64,000 bases of DNA from Methanosphaera sp. ISO3-F5. Lineage in GTDB: Archaea; Methanobacteriota; Methanobacteria; Methanobacteriales; Methanobacteriaceae. A program made the position numbers and the translations under genes. The notes beneath the pieces are model-generated. The model was not told the DNA's origin, searched no databases, and saw only the letters and a program-made list of their open reading frames with translations. Positions 20,779 to 30,129 of the stretch are shown piece by piece (the stretch's first letter is position 1; the number at the start of each line of letters is the position of its first letter). The DNA lies in contig NZ_CP118753.2 of assembly GCF_034480035.2 (NCBI RefSeq), positions 2,275,486 through 2,339,485 on the forward strand. The letters are read 5' to 3'.

Positions 20779-21408
20779 ATGGGACTTACTTCCTTATTTT
20801 TTGAAATGAAAAACAAGCATGTTTTGATAATAGGTACTGGTAGTGTGGGTATTCGTAGGAGCAAACGCTTCCTGGAAAGTGATGCGAGAGTTTCCATAAT
20901 TACACATGATATTGATTCAAGTGTTAAAGAGGAACTTGAATCCTTAGGGGCTACTTTTTATCCTGATGAGTGTCGGGACAGGTTACTTAGTGAATGTGAC
21001 CTTGTTGTTGTTGCAACAGATAATCTGGAGTTGAATGAGGAGATTGCTCTGAAGGCTAAGGATAAGCTGGTTAATTGTGCTAGTGATACTAGTTTAAGCA
21101 ATGTTATTGTTCCTTCCACGTTCATGCTGGGTAATGTGACAGTATCATTATATACTGGTAATAAAAGCCCTCTTATGGCTAAGGAATTGCGTAAAAAGAT
21201 TCAGAGCGTTATTACTCCTAGGGATATTTTAAATATTGAGTTACAGGAACGTGTTAGAGAACTTCTTAAGAATAATATTGATTCTCAGTCAGAAAGAAAA
21301 GAGTTTATGATTAAAATAAAAGAGGATTCTGTTGTTCAAGGATATATTGATGATGAAGATTTAGATTCTGCTGTATGTTATGTTAAAGAAAAGTTATTAT
21401 TAAGTTAA
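20779..21408 (+). CDS. Precorrin-2 dehydrogenase / sirohydrochlorin ferrochelatase-like protein (Met8/CysG N-domain type)
   Basis: 209 residues with an N-terminal Rossmann motif IIGTGSVGIRRSKRFLESDA at residues 16-35, followed by the second half typical of siroheme synthase N-domains (STFMLGNVTVSLYTGNKSPLMAKELRKKI). The family oxidises precorrin-2 to sirohydrochlorin with NAD+, the branch point to siroheme, cobamides and coenzyme F430. Directly upstream of hemA on the same strand, so probably one tetrapyrrole unit. The length is normal for archaeal stand-alone forms, which lack the methyltransferase half of bacterial CysG. Whether it also inserts iron is not readable here. Confidence 0.87.
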   Translation: MGLTSLFFEMKNKHVLIIGTGSVGIRRSKRFLESDARVSIITHDIDSSVKEELESLGATFYPDECRDRLLSECDLVVVATDNLELNEEIALKAKDKLVNCASDTSLSNVIVPSTFMLGNVTVSLYTGNKSPLMAKELRKKIQSVITPRDILNIELQERVRELLKNNIDSQSERKEFMIKIKEDSVVQGYIDDEDLDSAVCYVKEKLLLS

Positions 21409-21525
21409 TTATAGTTGAATAGAGACCATATAATGTTTAAGTAGTATAAACTTAAAATATAATAAAAAGAACAATACTTTATTGAAATAATAAAAGGAAA
21501 TACCATTTTTTAGGAGAATGAACTG

Positions 21526-22719
21526 ATGCTAGTTAACATAAGAATAGATTTCAAAATAGCTGATGTAGGGTCAATGGAAAACTCATATGCGAAGCTTGAT
21601 GCTTTAAATGAAAAGATACATAATAATACTAAAGTTTTAGAAGAAGTTACCCTGAAAACGTGCAATCGTTATGAAATATACTTAATTTTAGATGAAAATA
21701 TTAACATTCCAACCACAACATTCATAGTTGAAAAGGATGATAATGCAATTAATCATTTGTTACGTTTAGCATCAGGTCTTGAGTCCATGATTATGGGTGA
21801 AGATCAGATCCTTGGACAAATTAAGAATGCTCGTAAAAAAGCTATTAAGGAAGAGACTATTGGTCCTAAGCTTGAAAAGGTGTTTACTAAGGCTATTCAT
21901 GTCGGACAGTCAATTCGTAAGAACACTCATATTAATGAGGGTGGAGTGTCTGTTGGTAGTGGTGCTGTAGAACTTATTGAACAGAAGTATGGTAGTGTTG
22001 ATGATAAGAATGTTCTTATTGTTGGTGCCGGTGAAATGGGTACTATTGTTTCCAAGGCTTTGCTTAATAAGAATACTAATGCTATTGTGGTGGCTAACAG
22101 GACTTTTGATAAGGCTCAGCAATTAGCTGGTGAGCTTGATGGTATTGCTATTCGTTTTAAGGATATGGATGCTACTCTGGACAAGATTGATATTTTAATC
22201 AGTGCTACTGGTGCTCCTCATAGCTTAATTAATAAGGATAGGTTATCATTTTTACCTGAGGAACACTTGAAAAACATGATTATGTTGGATCTTGCTAATC
22301 CTCGTGATATTACTGAGGATGTTAAGGAGTTGGGTGTTCAGTTGTATAATCTTGATGATCTCAGATATGTTCAGGATAAGAATGTTGAAAAACGTGTGAA
22401 GGAAGCTGAGAAGGCTGAGAAGATTATTGCTGATGAAACTGTTCTTTTGAAGGATGCTCTTAAGCAGATGGAAATTACTCCTATTTTATCTTCCCTTAAT
22501 GTTGAGGCGGAGAAGGTTCGTAGTAATGAGTTAAAGAAAACATTGCATATGCTTGACTTGGATGAGGGTGATGCTAAGAAGTTGGAATTGTTAACCCATA
22601 GTATTGTTGATAAGATGTTGTTTAAGATTATTAAGAATTTGAAGTTAGCTGTCAGTAATGATGATGATGAAACTATTAAGGTTGCACGTAAGGTTTTGAT
22701 TGATTATAATGAGGAGTAA
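21526..22719 (+). CDS. hemA: Glutamyl-tRNA reductase
   Basis: 397 residues. It reduces glutamyl-tRNA(Glu) to glutamate-1-semialdehyde with NADPH, the first committed step of C5 tetrapyrrole synthesis. Catalytic Cys46 lies in TCNRYE; MGEDQILGQIKNA at about 89-101 is the substrate-binding signature; GAGEMG near 168 is the NADPH Rossmann motif; the C-terminus is the helical dimerisation domain. AGGAGAATGAACTG before the ATG at 21526 supports the start. It feeds heme d1-like, F430 and cobamide pathways in a methanogen. Confidence 0.95.
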   Translation: MLVNIRIDFKIADVGSMENSYAKLDALNEKIHNNTKVLEEVTLKTCNRYEIYLILDENINIPTTTFIVEKDDNAINHLLRLASGLESMIMGEDQILGQIKNARKKAIKEETIGPKLEKVFTKAIHVGQSIRKNTHINEGGVSVGSGAVELIEQKYGSVDDKNVLIVGAGEMGTIVSKALLNKNTNAIVVANRTFDKAQQLAGELDGIAIRFKDMDATLDKIDILISATGAPHSLINKDRLSFLPEEHLKNMIMLDLANPRDITEDVKELGVQLYNLDDLRYVQDKNVEKRVKEAEKAEKIIADETVLLKDALKQMEITPILSSLNVEAEKVRSNELKKTLHMLDLDEGDAKKLELLTHSIVDKMLFKIIKNLKLAVSNDDDETIKVARKVLIDYNEE

Positions 22720-23051
22720 ATATTTCCACCCCAACAACTATTTTTAAATTAAAAAAAACCAAGTAGTATTCAGGTAGTTGTTACTATAACTACTAATTTA
22801 ATCTAAGTTATTTTTAAAAACAAGTATTTATCAGATAATTTTCTATTTTTAATTAATATTAATGTAGATGTACTGTAACTTTTTTATCAAAATACTGTTT
22901 ACAAATAGGAACACGAAAATAAATTAACTACCCCCAGCATTGAATTATTCAATTCACAAATATTAATGTAGAAAATTATTGACTATTGACTGTTAAAACA
23001 GTAAAACCTTTAAAAGATTAGCTTAATTTCTCATAACTTAAAGAATACAGT
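22720..23051. other. 332-bp intergenic space between convergent genes
   Basis: No gene seen. Two small hairpins are present: GTAGTT/AACTAC at 22774-22793 and ACTGTT/AACAGT at 22989-23002. Neither is followed by a clear T-run on the strand that would need it. The segment AATATTAATGTAGA occurs twice (about 22854 and 22963). Confidence 0.5.
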
Positions 23052-23747
23052 TTAATCTATATTATTGATAAAATTTTTAGTATATGGACATGCTACCAAA
23101 CATTTCCCACATACAGTATCTGCTTTCCCAAGATTTTTCTCAGACACCCTTAATGCATATTCTTCACATTTTTTATCATTAAAGAATTCATCACGATATA
23201 TTTTATAGTTCCATTCCTTACCACTTATTGCTCCCCCTAGACAAGCTTCCTTACATATAATACATGACCCACATTTTGATTCTAAAATTGGTGTTCCATA
23301 ATCCAGTGGTGCATCAGTTAGAACTGATGACAATCTTAATGCAGATCCATGATCATACGTTGTTAATAATGCTGATTTGCCTATCCATCCAAGCCCCGCT
23401 TTTGTTGCAACTGTTTTATGCGGCAGTTCAAATGAATTATTTTCTCCAAAATCATGACCTAAACGTTTTTTGGTTTGAGCATATGCATTATATCCTTTTT
23501 TTATTAGAAATTTTTCACATAACATTCCAAGATTGTCTAATTTGGAGTTCATTTCAACTAATTCCATAACGTATTCCATTGTTGGAGCATTAGTCATTCT
23601 TCTAATAATGTCCTTAGGATATGTTATGTAGAATATTATACCGGAATTATATCCTTCAATTATTGTAACATCACTAATATCTGCAAATCCGACCCGGTCT
23701 GCACCATGTTTTAATAATAGTTTCCTTAATTCTCCTGATAAAGACAT
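23052..23747 (-). CDS. QueG-like 4Fe-4S protein (epoxyqueuosine reductase family, short form)
   Basis: 231 residues. The N-terminal half and the TKAGLGWIGKSALL motif are those of epoxyqueuosine-reductase-like proteins; the C-terminal half carries two cluster motifs, CxxCxxCxxxC (CGSCIICKEAC) and a distal C..CGKCLVACP. True QueG is longer and acts on queuosine, which archaea do not make, so the substrate here is unknown; a corrinoid- or flavin-dependent redox reaction is only a family-level guess. Convergent with hemA, and in the same orientation as the histone gene upstream. Confidence 0.75.
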   Translation of the reverse strand: MSLSGELRKLLLKHGADRVGFADISDVTIIEGYNSGIIFYITYPKDIIRRMTNAPTMEYVMELVEMNSKLDNLGMLCEKFLIKKGYNAYAQTKKRLGHDFGENNSFELPHKTVATKAGLGWIGKSALLTTYDHGSALRLSSVLTDAPLDYGTPILESKCGSCIICKEACLGGAISGKEWNYKIYRDEFFNDKKCEEYALRVSEKNLGKADTVCGKCLVACPYTKNFINNID

Positions 23748-23891
23748 GAAGTAATATTTATTTATGAAATTATATTAACATTTTTAAATTATTACCATAA
23801 TTGTCCGATTGATGAGATTAGTAATAATTTTTTTTTGAAAAAATAGATTTGATAACGGCGTTGAAAAGTAAGAATAAGATAATTTGTTATC

Positions 23892-24104
23892 TTATTCTTT
23901 TGCAGCTAAAACTATGTCTTCTGCTTTAATAGTTTTACGACCAGCATGTTTTGCAAATTGGTATGCACGAATTGCTAGGCTTTCTCCTACTTCTTCAAGT
24001 GCACCGGCTAGTTCTACTGCTGCTTCATCACTTACTCTTGCTGCACCAGAATTTTTTAAAATTCTTTTGATAGGTGCGATTGGTAATTCTGTCATAAATA
24101 TCAT
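23892..24104 (-). CDS. Archaeal histone (HMf-like)
   Basis: A 67-70 residue histone-fold protein: ELPIAPIKRILKN, then RVSDEAA, RAYQFAKHAGRKTIKAEDI and a short final helix, the pattern of HMfA/HMfB that wraps DNA as dimers and longer chains. Two starts are possible: ATG at 24104, 3 nt after AAGGAG, or the in-frame ATG at 24095 (MTELPIAPI), 12 nt after it; family members usually begin like the second. A strong TATA box lies upstream. Confidence 0.95.
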   Translation of the reverse strand: MIFMTELPIAPIKRILKNSGAARVSDEAAVELAGALEEVGESLAIRAYQFAKHAGRKTIKAEDIVLAAKE

Positions 24105-24144
24105 TATCTCCTTAATTTAATTAATTATAATGTTTGATAGTCTC

Positions 24145-24156
24145 AATATATAAATG
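24145..24156 (-). promoter_or_regulatory. TATA box of the histone gene
   Basis: CATTTATATATT on the minus strand, about 45 bp before the start codon, predicts a short leader of roughly 20 nt. Confidence 0.55.
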
Positions 24157-24253
24157 TATCTTAAAATGATAGGAATATTCCAATAATTTTGTTTTTTATT
24201 GTCTGTTTTTGAGAAGATTAATTATCTACTTCCATCTAGAAGATATATCCTTA

Positions 24254-24266
24254 AAAATATATAAAA
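24254..24266 (+). promoter_or_regulatory. Candidate TATA box of the universal stress protein gene
   Basis: AAAATATATAAAA lies about 85 bp upstream of the ATG at 24346, divergent from the histone promoter. Confidence 0.45.
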
Positions 24267-24345
24267 AAAATATTAATCATAACTAATATTAACACTAACA
24301 AATATAATTTAAAATATAAACAATACAATCAATAAGGAGGAAATC

Positions 24346-24810
24346 ATGATGTATAATAAGATATTATTACCTACAGATGGTTCTAAAAATTCTGAAAAAG
24401 CAATAAAACATGCACTAACAATAGCAGAATACGAAGATGCAGAAATCATTATTCTTAATGTAGTTGACAGTGTTTACTTAACAGGATTACCAGAAGAAGA
24501 TTTAATCACAAAATCAGAGATGATCCTTGAAGAGGAAAGTAAAAAAGTTACTTCAAGAGTTGAAGAAATAATCCATGAACTCGAAGAAGAAAAAGGATCA
24601 AATGCAAAAGATATTAAATTAAGTACAAGAACAGTTGAAGGTAATGCTGCTGATGTAATACTTAAATTATCTGAAAAAGAAGATATAGATTTAATTGTTA
24701 TTGCAAGTAGTGGTAAACACATGCTTGACAGATTCCTTCTAGGTAGTGTAACTGAAAAAACAGTCAGACACACAAAAGTTCCAATTCTTGTTATTCCAAA
24801 TAAGGAATAA
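24346..24810 (+). CDS. Universal stress protein, UspA family
   Basis: 154 residues with the USP alpha/beta fold: ILLPTDGSKNSEKAIKHAL at the N-terminus and the nucleotide-binding signature SSGKHMLDRFLLGSVTEKTV near the C-terminus (G-x2-x-x7-LLGS pattern, ATP-binding type). Single domain, usual length. AAGGAGG precedes the ATG. The role is stress-linked and not more specific from sequence. Confidence 0.92.
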   Translation: MMYNKILLPTDGSKNSEKAIKHALTIAEYEDAEIIILNVVDSVYLTGLPEEDLITKSEMILEEESKKVTSRVEEIIHELEEEKGSNAKDIKLSTRTVEGNAADVILKLSEKEDIDLIVIASSGKHMLDRFLLGSVTEKTVRHTKVPILVIPNKE

Positions 24811-24877
24811 CTACCTTATTTTTAATTTTTTAAAGCAAAACCACATTTAAATAGGAAAAAAAATATGAATAAAAAAC

Positions 24878-24923
24878 TTATAACTTATACTATTATAACT
24901 TATTACTAATACAATTATAACTT
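24878..24923. repeat. Three copies of TTATAACTT upstream of gatD
   Basis: Exact TTATAACTT at 24878-24886, 24893-24901 and 24915-24923, with a partial copy near 24959. The same motif in the other orientation (AAGTTATAA) recurs in intergenic spaces up to 37.2 kb. Confidence 0.6.
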
Positions 24924-25071
24924 ATAAATAAACAAAGTATAACAAATAACTTACACACTTATAACAAAACAAGAAAAAAATAAAAACCACAACAAACAAA
25001 TATAAACACATTATAAATCCTTAAAAAATAGAAAATGTTAAAGAAAAAACAACAAAAGGAGGAAAAAAACT

Positions 25072-26388
25072 TTGGCATACGAAGGATACCTCAAAGATTT
25101 TCTGGAAACATCCAACATAACCGTAGGAGACACAATAAAAGTAACAAAACCAGGAATAACCCACAAAGGAATGTTACTCGAAAAACCAGATTACTCAAAT
25201 GAGAACACAATAATACTAAAACTAAATAGCGGATACAACATAGGAATAGACATCAAAAACGCAAAAATAGAAAAAATCAGCACAGGAGAAAAACCAAAAA
25301 TAGAACTAGACCCTGTAGACAAAGAAATAAGCCCCAACAAACAAAACCTATCCATCCTATCCACAGGAGGAACAGTAGCAAGCGTAATCGACTACAAAAC
25401 CGGAGCAGTACACCCAGCATTCACCGCAGACGACCTGCTAAGAGCAACCCCCGAACTAGTAGACCATGCAAACATAGAAGCAAAAGCAATATTCAACATA
25501 CTAAGCGAAAACATGACCCCCCAATACTGGAAAGAAACAGCAGAAGCAATATACAACGAAATAAACAACGGAGCAGACGGAATAATAATAGCACACGGAA
25601 CAGACACAATGCACTACACAGCATCAGCACTAAGCTTCATGATAGACACCCCAGTACCAATAGTACTCACAGGAGCACAAAGAAGCTCAGACAGACCATC
25701 AAGCGACGCATTCACAAACCTAATGGCATCAGTAACAGCAGCAAAATCAGACATAGCAGAAGTAACAATATGTATGCACGCAACAGAAGACGACCCACAC
25801 TGTGACCTACACAGAGGAACACGAGCAAGAAAAATGCACACATCCAGACGAGACACATTCAACAGCATAAACATGAACCCACTAGCAAAAATAGAAAACA
25901 ACAAAATAACAATAAACGACAAAGAAATAAAATACACAAAAAGAAACGAAACAGAACTAAACCTAAACAATAACCTAGCAGACAAAGTAGCATTAATAAA
26001 AATGTATCCTGGAATAAACCCAGAAATCATAGACCTATACGTTGACAAAGGATACGATGGAATAGTAATAGAAGGAACAGGACTAGGCCACTGCAGTGAC
26101 GACGTAATTGATAAAATATCAAGAGCAACAAACGAAAACATACCAGTAGTAATGACATCACAATGCCTCTACGGAAGAACCAACATGAACGTATACAGTA
26201 GTGGAAGAAGATTACTACACGAAAATGTCATACCAGTAAGTGACATGCTACCCGAAACAGCATACACCAAACTATTATGGGCAGCAGGCCAAACCGACAA
26301 CATAACCGAAATACGCAACATAATGCAAAAAAATCTTAAAGGGGAACTAAGTACAACAATATCCCAGAATTATTTTATAAAAAACTAG
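25072..26388 (+). CDS. gatD: Glutamyl-tRNA(Gln) amidotransferase subunit D
   Basis: 438 residues. The asparaginase-like subunit of archaeal GatDE releases ammonia from glutamine to convert Glu-tRNA(Gln) to Gln-tRNA(Gln). An N-terminal beta-barrel (1-85) precedes the asparaginase core: the first active-site Thr is in STGGTVAS near residue 98, and the second Thr-Asp pair is in [10 protein letters not shown]. The start is TTG at 25072 after AAAGGAGG. gatE follows after 13 bp, so the two are co-transcribed. Codons are almost all A- or C-ending, much more so than in most neighbours. Not to be confused with the bacterial MurT partner also called GatD. Confidence 0.95.
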   Translation: MAYEGYLKDFLETSNITVGDTIKVTKPGITHKGMLLEKPDYSNENTIILKLNSGYNIGIDIKNAKIEKISTGEKPKIELDPVDKEISPNKQNLSILSTGGTVASVIDYKTGAVHPAFTADDLLRATPELVDHANIEAKAIFNILSENMTPQYWKETAEAIYNEINNGADGIIIAHGTDTMHYTASALSFMIDTPVPIVLTGAQRSSDRPSSDAFTNLMASVTAAKSDIAEVTICMHATEDDPHCDLHRGTRARKMHTSRRDTFNSINMNPLAKIENNKITINDKEIKYTKRNETELNLNNNLADKVALIKMYPGINPEIIDLYVDKGYDGIVIEGTGLGHCSDDVIDKISRATNENIPVVMTSQCLYGRTNMNVYSSGRRLLHENVIPVSDMLPETAYTKLLWAAGQTDNITEIRNIMQKNLKGELSTTISQNYFIKN

Positions 26389-26401
26389 AAGGAATGAAAA
26401 T

Positions 26402-28300
26402 ATGCCAGAAGATAAATTTGATTATAAAAAACTAGGATTAATGATGGGATTAGAAATACACCAACAATTAGACAGTCAAACAAAACTATTCTGCAGATGC
26501 CCAAATTCTTTAACAGACAAACAACCAGAACGAAAAATATACCGCCGATTAAGACCAACACAGAGTGAACTAGGAGAAATAGACAGAGCAGCATACGAAG
26601 AATCACAAAGAAACCTACAATTCGTATACGAAGCATACAACCACCACACATGCCTAGTGGAAGCAGATGAAGAACCACCAGCAAAACTAAACCAAGAAGC
26701 AGTAGACATATCAATCATACTTGCAAGCCTAATGAACATGAAAGTAGTGGATGAATTCCACACAATGCGTAAACAAGTAATTGATGGAAGTAACACCAGC
26801 GGATTCCAAAGAACAGGTATCCTCGCAACCGACGGATACGTTGAAACAGAATTCGGTAACGTAACCATAGAAACACTAGGATTAGAAGAAGATGCAGCAC
26901 GTCGTATAGGAGAAGAAGAAGGAAAAATAGTATTCAGACTAGACAGACTAGGAATACCTTTAGCAGAAATTACAACATCACCCGATATGCACCACCCAGA
27001 ACAAGTAAAACAAGTAGCATACCAGTTAGGACAAATACTAAGAAGTACTCGTGTAAAAAGAGGACTTGGTACCATAAGACAAGACCTTAACATCTCAATC
27101 AGAGAAGGTGCAAGAATAGAAGTAAAAGGAGTGCAAGACCTTGAACTAATGCCTACAATAGTAGAAAATGAGGTTCAAAGACAACTAAACCTAATCGACA
27201 TAGCAAACACACTAAAAGAAAGAAATGCCGAAGTTGAAACAAAAATATATGATGTAACAGAAGTATTTGAAAACACAGAGTCAAAGGTTGTTAAATCAAT
27301 ACTCGCAGAAGACAACAGTAAAGTATTAGCAATAAGGCTCAGACACTTTGATGGACTTATAGGCAGAGAAGTACAGCCAGGCAAAAGACTTGGAACAGAA
27401 TTCAGTGAACACGGAAAGAAAATGGGTGTTTCAGGATTATTCCATACAGATGAATTACCAAATTATGGTATAACCCAAGAAGAAGTAGATAAAGTAAAAT
27501 CCGAACTTGACGTAACCGGAGATGATGCATTCATACTAGTTGCAGGTCCGGAAGAAAAAGCATACAATGCATTACAGGAAGTTATTAAACGAGCAAAACA
27601 ATCACTGGAAGGTGTTCCTGAGGAAACCAGACGTGCACAGGATAATGGTAATACTGAGTACATGAGACCATTACCAACTGCCAGCAGAATGTATGTTGAA
27701 ACGGATATTCCAACAGAAGTAATAGACCCTGAAAGAGTAAAACGTATCGCCTCAGATCTTCCAGAACTACCAGTAGTTAAAAAGGAACGTATACAAAAAG
27801 AGTATTCTTTAAGTGAAGAGTTAGCAGAACAATTAGTTCAACGTAACAATGCAGATTTATTCGAAGAAATTAAAGCAGAACTCCCAAGTATGGATGCTAC
27901 CAAGATTGCATCAGATATCGTGTCCACCATCCGTGATTTGAAACGTGACGGACAGGACGTATCATTATTAAATAAGGATGTTCTTGTAGAAATTTTTGCT
28001 CTTGTAAATGATGATGTGATTCCTGCTGCTAAGACAGAAGTCATATTCAAAGACGCATGTAATGGAATTAGCCCAGAAGAATCAGTTAAAAAGAATAATT
28101 TGGAAAAATTGTCTGATGAAACAATTAGTGCTGGAATTAATGAGATTGTAGAAGAAAACAAGTCTATGATTGTAGAACGTAAGATGGGTGCTATGGGCCC
28201 ACTTATGGGTAAAGCTATGGCTAAGTTCCAGGGAAAAGCTGACGGTAAGACTGTGAGCAAATTGTTAACCCAGGAAATTCAGAAAATTATAAATTCCTAA
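26402..28300 (+). CDS. gatE: Glutamyl-tRNA(Gln) amidotransferase subunit E
   Basis: 632 residues. Phosphorylates Glu-tRNA(Gln) and transfers ammonia supplied by GatD. The N-terminal GatB/GatE cradle is clear (LMMGLEIHQQLDSQTKLFCRCPN; GTIRQDLNISIREGARIEVKGVQDL), followed by the AspRS-like insert specific to GatE and a YqeY-like helical tail (MGPLMGKAMAKFQGKADGKTVSKLL). Length is normal. GAAGGAATGAAAAT precedes the ATG. Codon use drifts from A/C-ending in the first half to T-ending in the second. Confidence 0.95.
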   Translation: MPEDKFDYKKLGLMMGLEIHQQLDSQTKLFCRCPNSLTDKQPERKIYRRLRPTQSELGEIDRAAYEESQRNLQFVYEAYNHHTCLVEADEEPPAKLNQEAVDISIILASLMNMKVVDEFHTMRKQVIDGSNTSGFQRTGILATDGYVETEFGNVTIETLGLEEDAARRIGEEEGKIVFRLDRLGIPLAEITTSPDMHHPEQVKQVAYQLGQILRSTRVKRGLGTIRQDLNISIREGARIEVKGVQDLELMPTIVENEVQRQLNLIDIANTLKERNAEVETKIYDVTEVFENTESKVVKSILAEDNSKVLAIRLRHFDGLIGREVQPGKRLGTEFSEHGKKMGVSGLFHTDELPNYGITQEEVDKVKSELDVTGDDAFILVAGPEEKAYNALQEVIKRAKQSLEGVPEETRRAQDNGNTEYMRPLPTASRMYVETDIPTEVIDPERVKRIASDLPELPVVKKERIQKEYSLSEELAEQLVQRNNADLFEEIKAELPSMDATKIASDIVSTIRDLKRDGQDVSLLNKDVLVEIFALVNDDVIPAAKTEVIFKDACNGISPEESVKKNNLEKLSDETISAGINEIVEENKSMIVERKMGAMGPLMGKAMAKFQGKADGKTVSKLLTQEIQKIINS

Positions 28301-28314
28301 AAAAAATAGTTTTT

Positions 28315-28345
28315 GATGTGTTTATATTTATTCACATCTTTTTTT
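28315..28345 (+). terminator. Intrinsic-type terminator after gatE
   Basis: GATGTG at 28315-28320 pairs with CACATC at 28333-28338 and is followed directly by a run of seven T. It overlaps the 3' end of the convergent Mur ligase gene. Confidence 0.65.
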
Positions 28346-29752
28346 AATTTCTTTTTTTAGTTCATCCCAGAATACTATTTCCTCACCACAACCAGAGATA
28401 AATATTGAATCATATTCTGAATTATTTATAATTTCTATTATTTTGTTTATTCTCTGCTGGAAGTCAAATTCTATAGGAACATATGTTGCATCATAATCAT
28501 CCTTTAACTGATTATAATATTCCTCAGCTGCATCTAATGATGTTCTACCCGGCATAACAATTAAATTATCAGGATTTAATGCTTTAATTGATTCTGCATG
28601 ATCTTCAAATATTTCTTCCTCATTAGCATCGGGTGTTGTATATATGAATTGTAAGTTTTCTTGGATAAAATCTTTCATGAATAATGAATTAATTTTTAAT
28701 GCATCACCATTATCTCCCTGTCCTACTCCTATTACCTTGTTTCCAATATTCCATATTTCAAAACGTCCCGGTGGTACTATGAATTCATAGTTTTCAAAGA
28801 ATTCCTGTAAACTTTGTTGAATGTTTTCACTTGATGAGAAAACTGAGTATGTGGTTATTGCAGTTAAGCAATTGTATATGTTATGCAATCCTATTAATGG
28901 CAATTCTAGTTTTAAAGTGTATTGAATGTTTTTTCCCTGGATATAATTGTATACATCTGCATTTATTGTTAATTTACAATTATTATTGTCTTTAATGTAT
29001 TCTGTTAATTTAACGTTTAGTTCTGGTTTGCTGAATCCGCAGTCACATGAATAAATTCCTCTATGATTAAAGTAACGTTTTTCATATTTGAGTTTGTTTC
29101 CACATTTTGGACATTTGGTTTCCTTTTCTTCGAATATGTCTTCATAATTTTTTAAGTCTAGACCATAGTACATTACTTTATTATCTGATTCCTTGTTTTT
29201 TCCTATGAATGTTGTGTATGGATCGTCCCCATTTGTTATTATAACACCATTTTTCATTGACTGTGATAGTAACGTTTTTGCTTTAACATAATTTTCGAAT
29301 GGGTTTTTAACTCCTGCCACTTGTGTGTGTTCCCTTGATATATTAGTATATGCTACTCCTATTGGTTGGATTGTGTTACAGATTAAGTCTGGAGTTCCAT
29401 GCTCGATATCTCTTATACCATATTCGAAAACTCCAAATTCTGATTTTTGTTTTAGTAGAGCTGTTGCTAATGAGTATATTGTGTTGTTACCTACACTTGA
29501 TGATAGGTTATAGTCTTTTGAGAAGAGTTTTATTAGCATTGTTGTGGTGGTTGTTTTACCGTTTGTTCCCGTGACAAGTATTGACCCCCTTTGGATTTGT
29601 TTAGAAGCCAAATCTTCTAATCCTTCTTTGCCCGTGACTTTCAGGTATACTAATCCTGGGAAGCTTTGTCCTCCGGTTGGAAGAATTTTCAGAAAGTATG
29701 TGGACAAGTTTGCCATATTTTTTGCAATAGCATATTTTATCTTATTAACCAT
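28328..29752 (-). CDS. Mur ligase family protein with a zinc knuckle (MurT-like)
   Basis: 474 residues from the ATG at 29752, which follows AGGGGT; a GTG at 29770 would add six residues but lacks a good ribosome binding site. The ATP-grasping loop TGTNGKTTTT is at 61-70 and the Mur central and C-terminal domains follow (GLHNIYNCLTAIT; PPGRFE). A four-Cys insert (C214-x2-C217 and C236-x-C238) resembles the zinc ribbon of bacterial MurT, which amidates lipid II. The order also makes pseudomurein with Mur-ligase homologues, so a cell-wall peptide or cap-modifying role is plausible, but the substrate cannot be read from sequence. Convergent with gatE. Confidence 0.8.
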   Translation of the reverse strand: MVNKIKYAIAKNMANLSTYFLKILPTGGQSFPGLVYLKVTGKEGLEDLASKQIQRGSILVTGTNGKTTTTTMLIKLFSKDYNLSSSVGNNTIYSLATALLKQKSEFGVFEYGIRDIEHGTPDLICNTIQPIGVAYTNISREHTQVAGVKNPFENYVKAKTLLSQSMKNGVIITNGDDPYTTFIGKNKESDNKVMYYGLDLKNYEDIFEEKETKCPKCGNKLKYEKRYFNHRGIYSCDCGFSKPELNVKLTEYIKDNNNCKLTINADVYNYIQGKNIQYTLKLELPLIGLHNIYNCLTAITTYSVFSSSENIQQSLQEFFENYEFIVPPGRFEIWNIGNKVIGVGQGDNGDALKINSLFMKDFIQENLQFIYTTPDANEEEIFEDHAESIKALNPDNLIVMPGRTSLDAAEEYYNQLKDDYDATYVPIEFDFQQRINKIIEIINNSEYDSIFISGCGEEIVFWDELKKEIKKRCE

Positions 29753-30009
29753 TATTAAACCCCTATACACCTTAATTAAATTATCCTGATAATTTAAATG
29801 TTAAAAATAATTTTTTTTTAATGATTATTTTTTTATAAAAAGAACATATCACATTTATAGTATGTTATTATATAGTTTTATTATTATTTAAACTATTATT
29901 ATTTCAGGGTACCAGATTCGGATAATAATTATTCATATTTAAATAGATATAATATTAATATAGAATTATTGAGAGTACTTGACAAAATTATTTTTGATAG
30001 AAAAAAAGT

Positions 30010-30029
30010 ATTACTCCCTTTGGGATAAT
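30010..30029 (-). other. Hairpin downstream of tnpB, possible end of a guide-RNA scaffold
   Basis: ATTACTCCC and GGGATAAT pair around a TTT loop with one bulge, about 100 bp past the tnpB stop on the coding side. TnpB guide (omega) RNAs end in the element's 3' region, so this is where a scaffold would lie. No transcript evidence. Confidence 0.3.
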
Positions 30030-30129
30030 CCTTTTATATCTTATAAAAATAATGATTGTCTTTGCAAAATCAAACTAACAATTATTACAAAATAATTATG
30101 ATATAATCATAATTTTTTTTGTAAAATGT

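Noticed and set aside
23052-23747. Calling the Fe-S protein a true epoxyqueuosine reductase
   Set aside because: Archaea make archaeosine rather than queuosine and the protein is shorter than QueG, so only family membership is claimed.
25072-29752. Reading gatD plus the MurT-like gene as a bacterial MurT-GatD wall amidation pair
   Set aside because: This GatD is the asparaginase-type tRNA amidotransferase subunit paired with gatE; the bacterial MurT partner is an unrelated class I amidotransferase that only shares the name.
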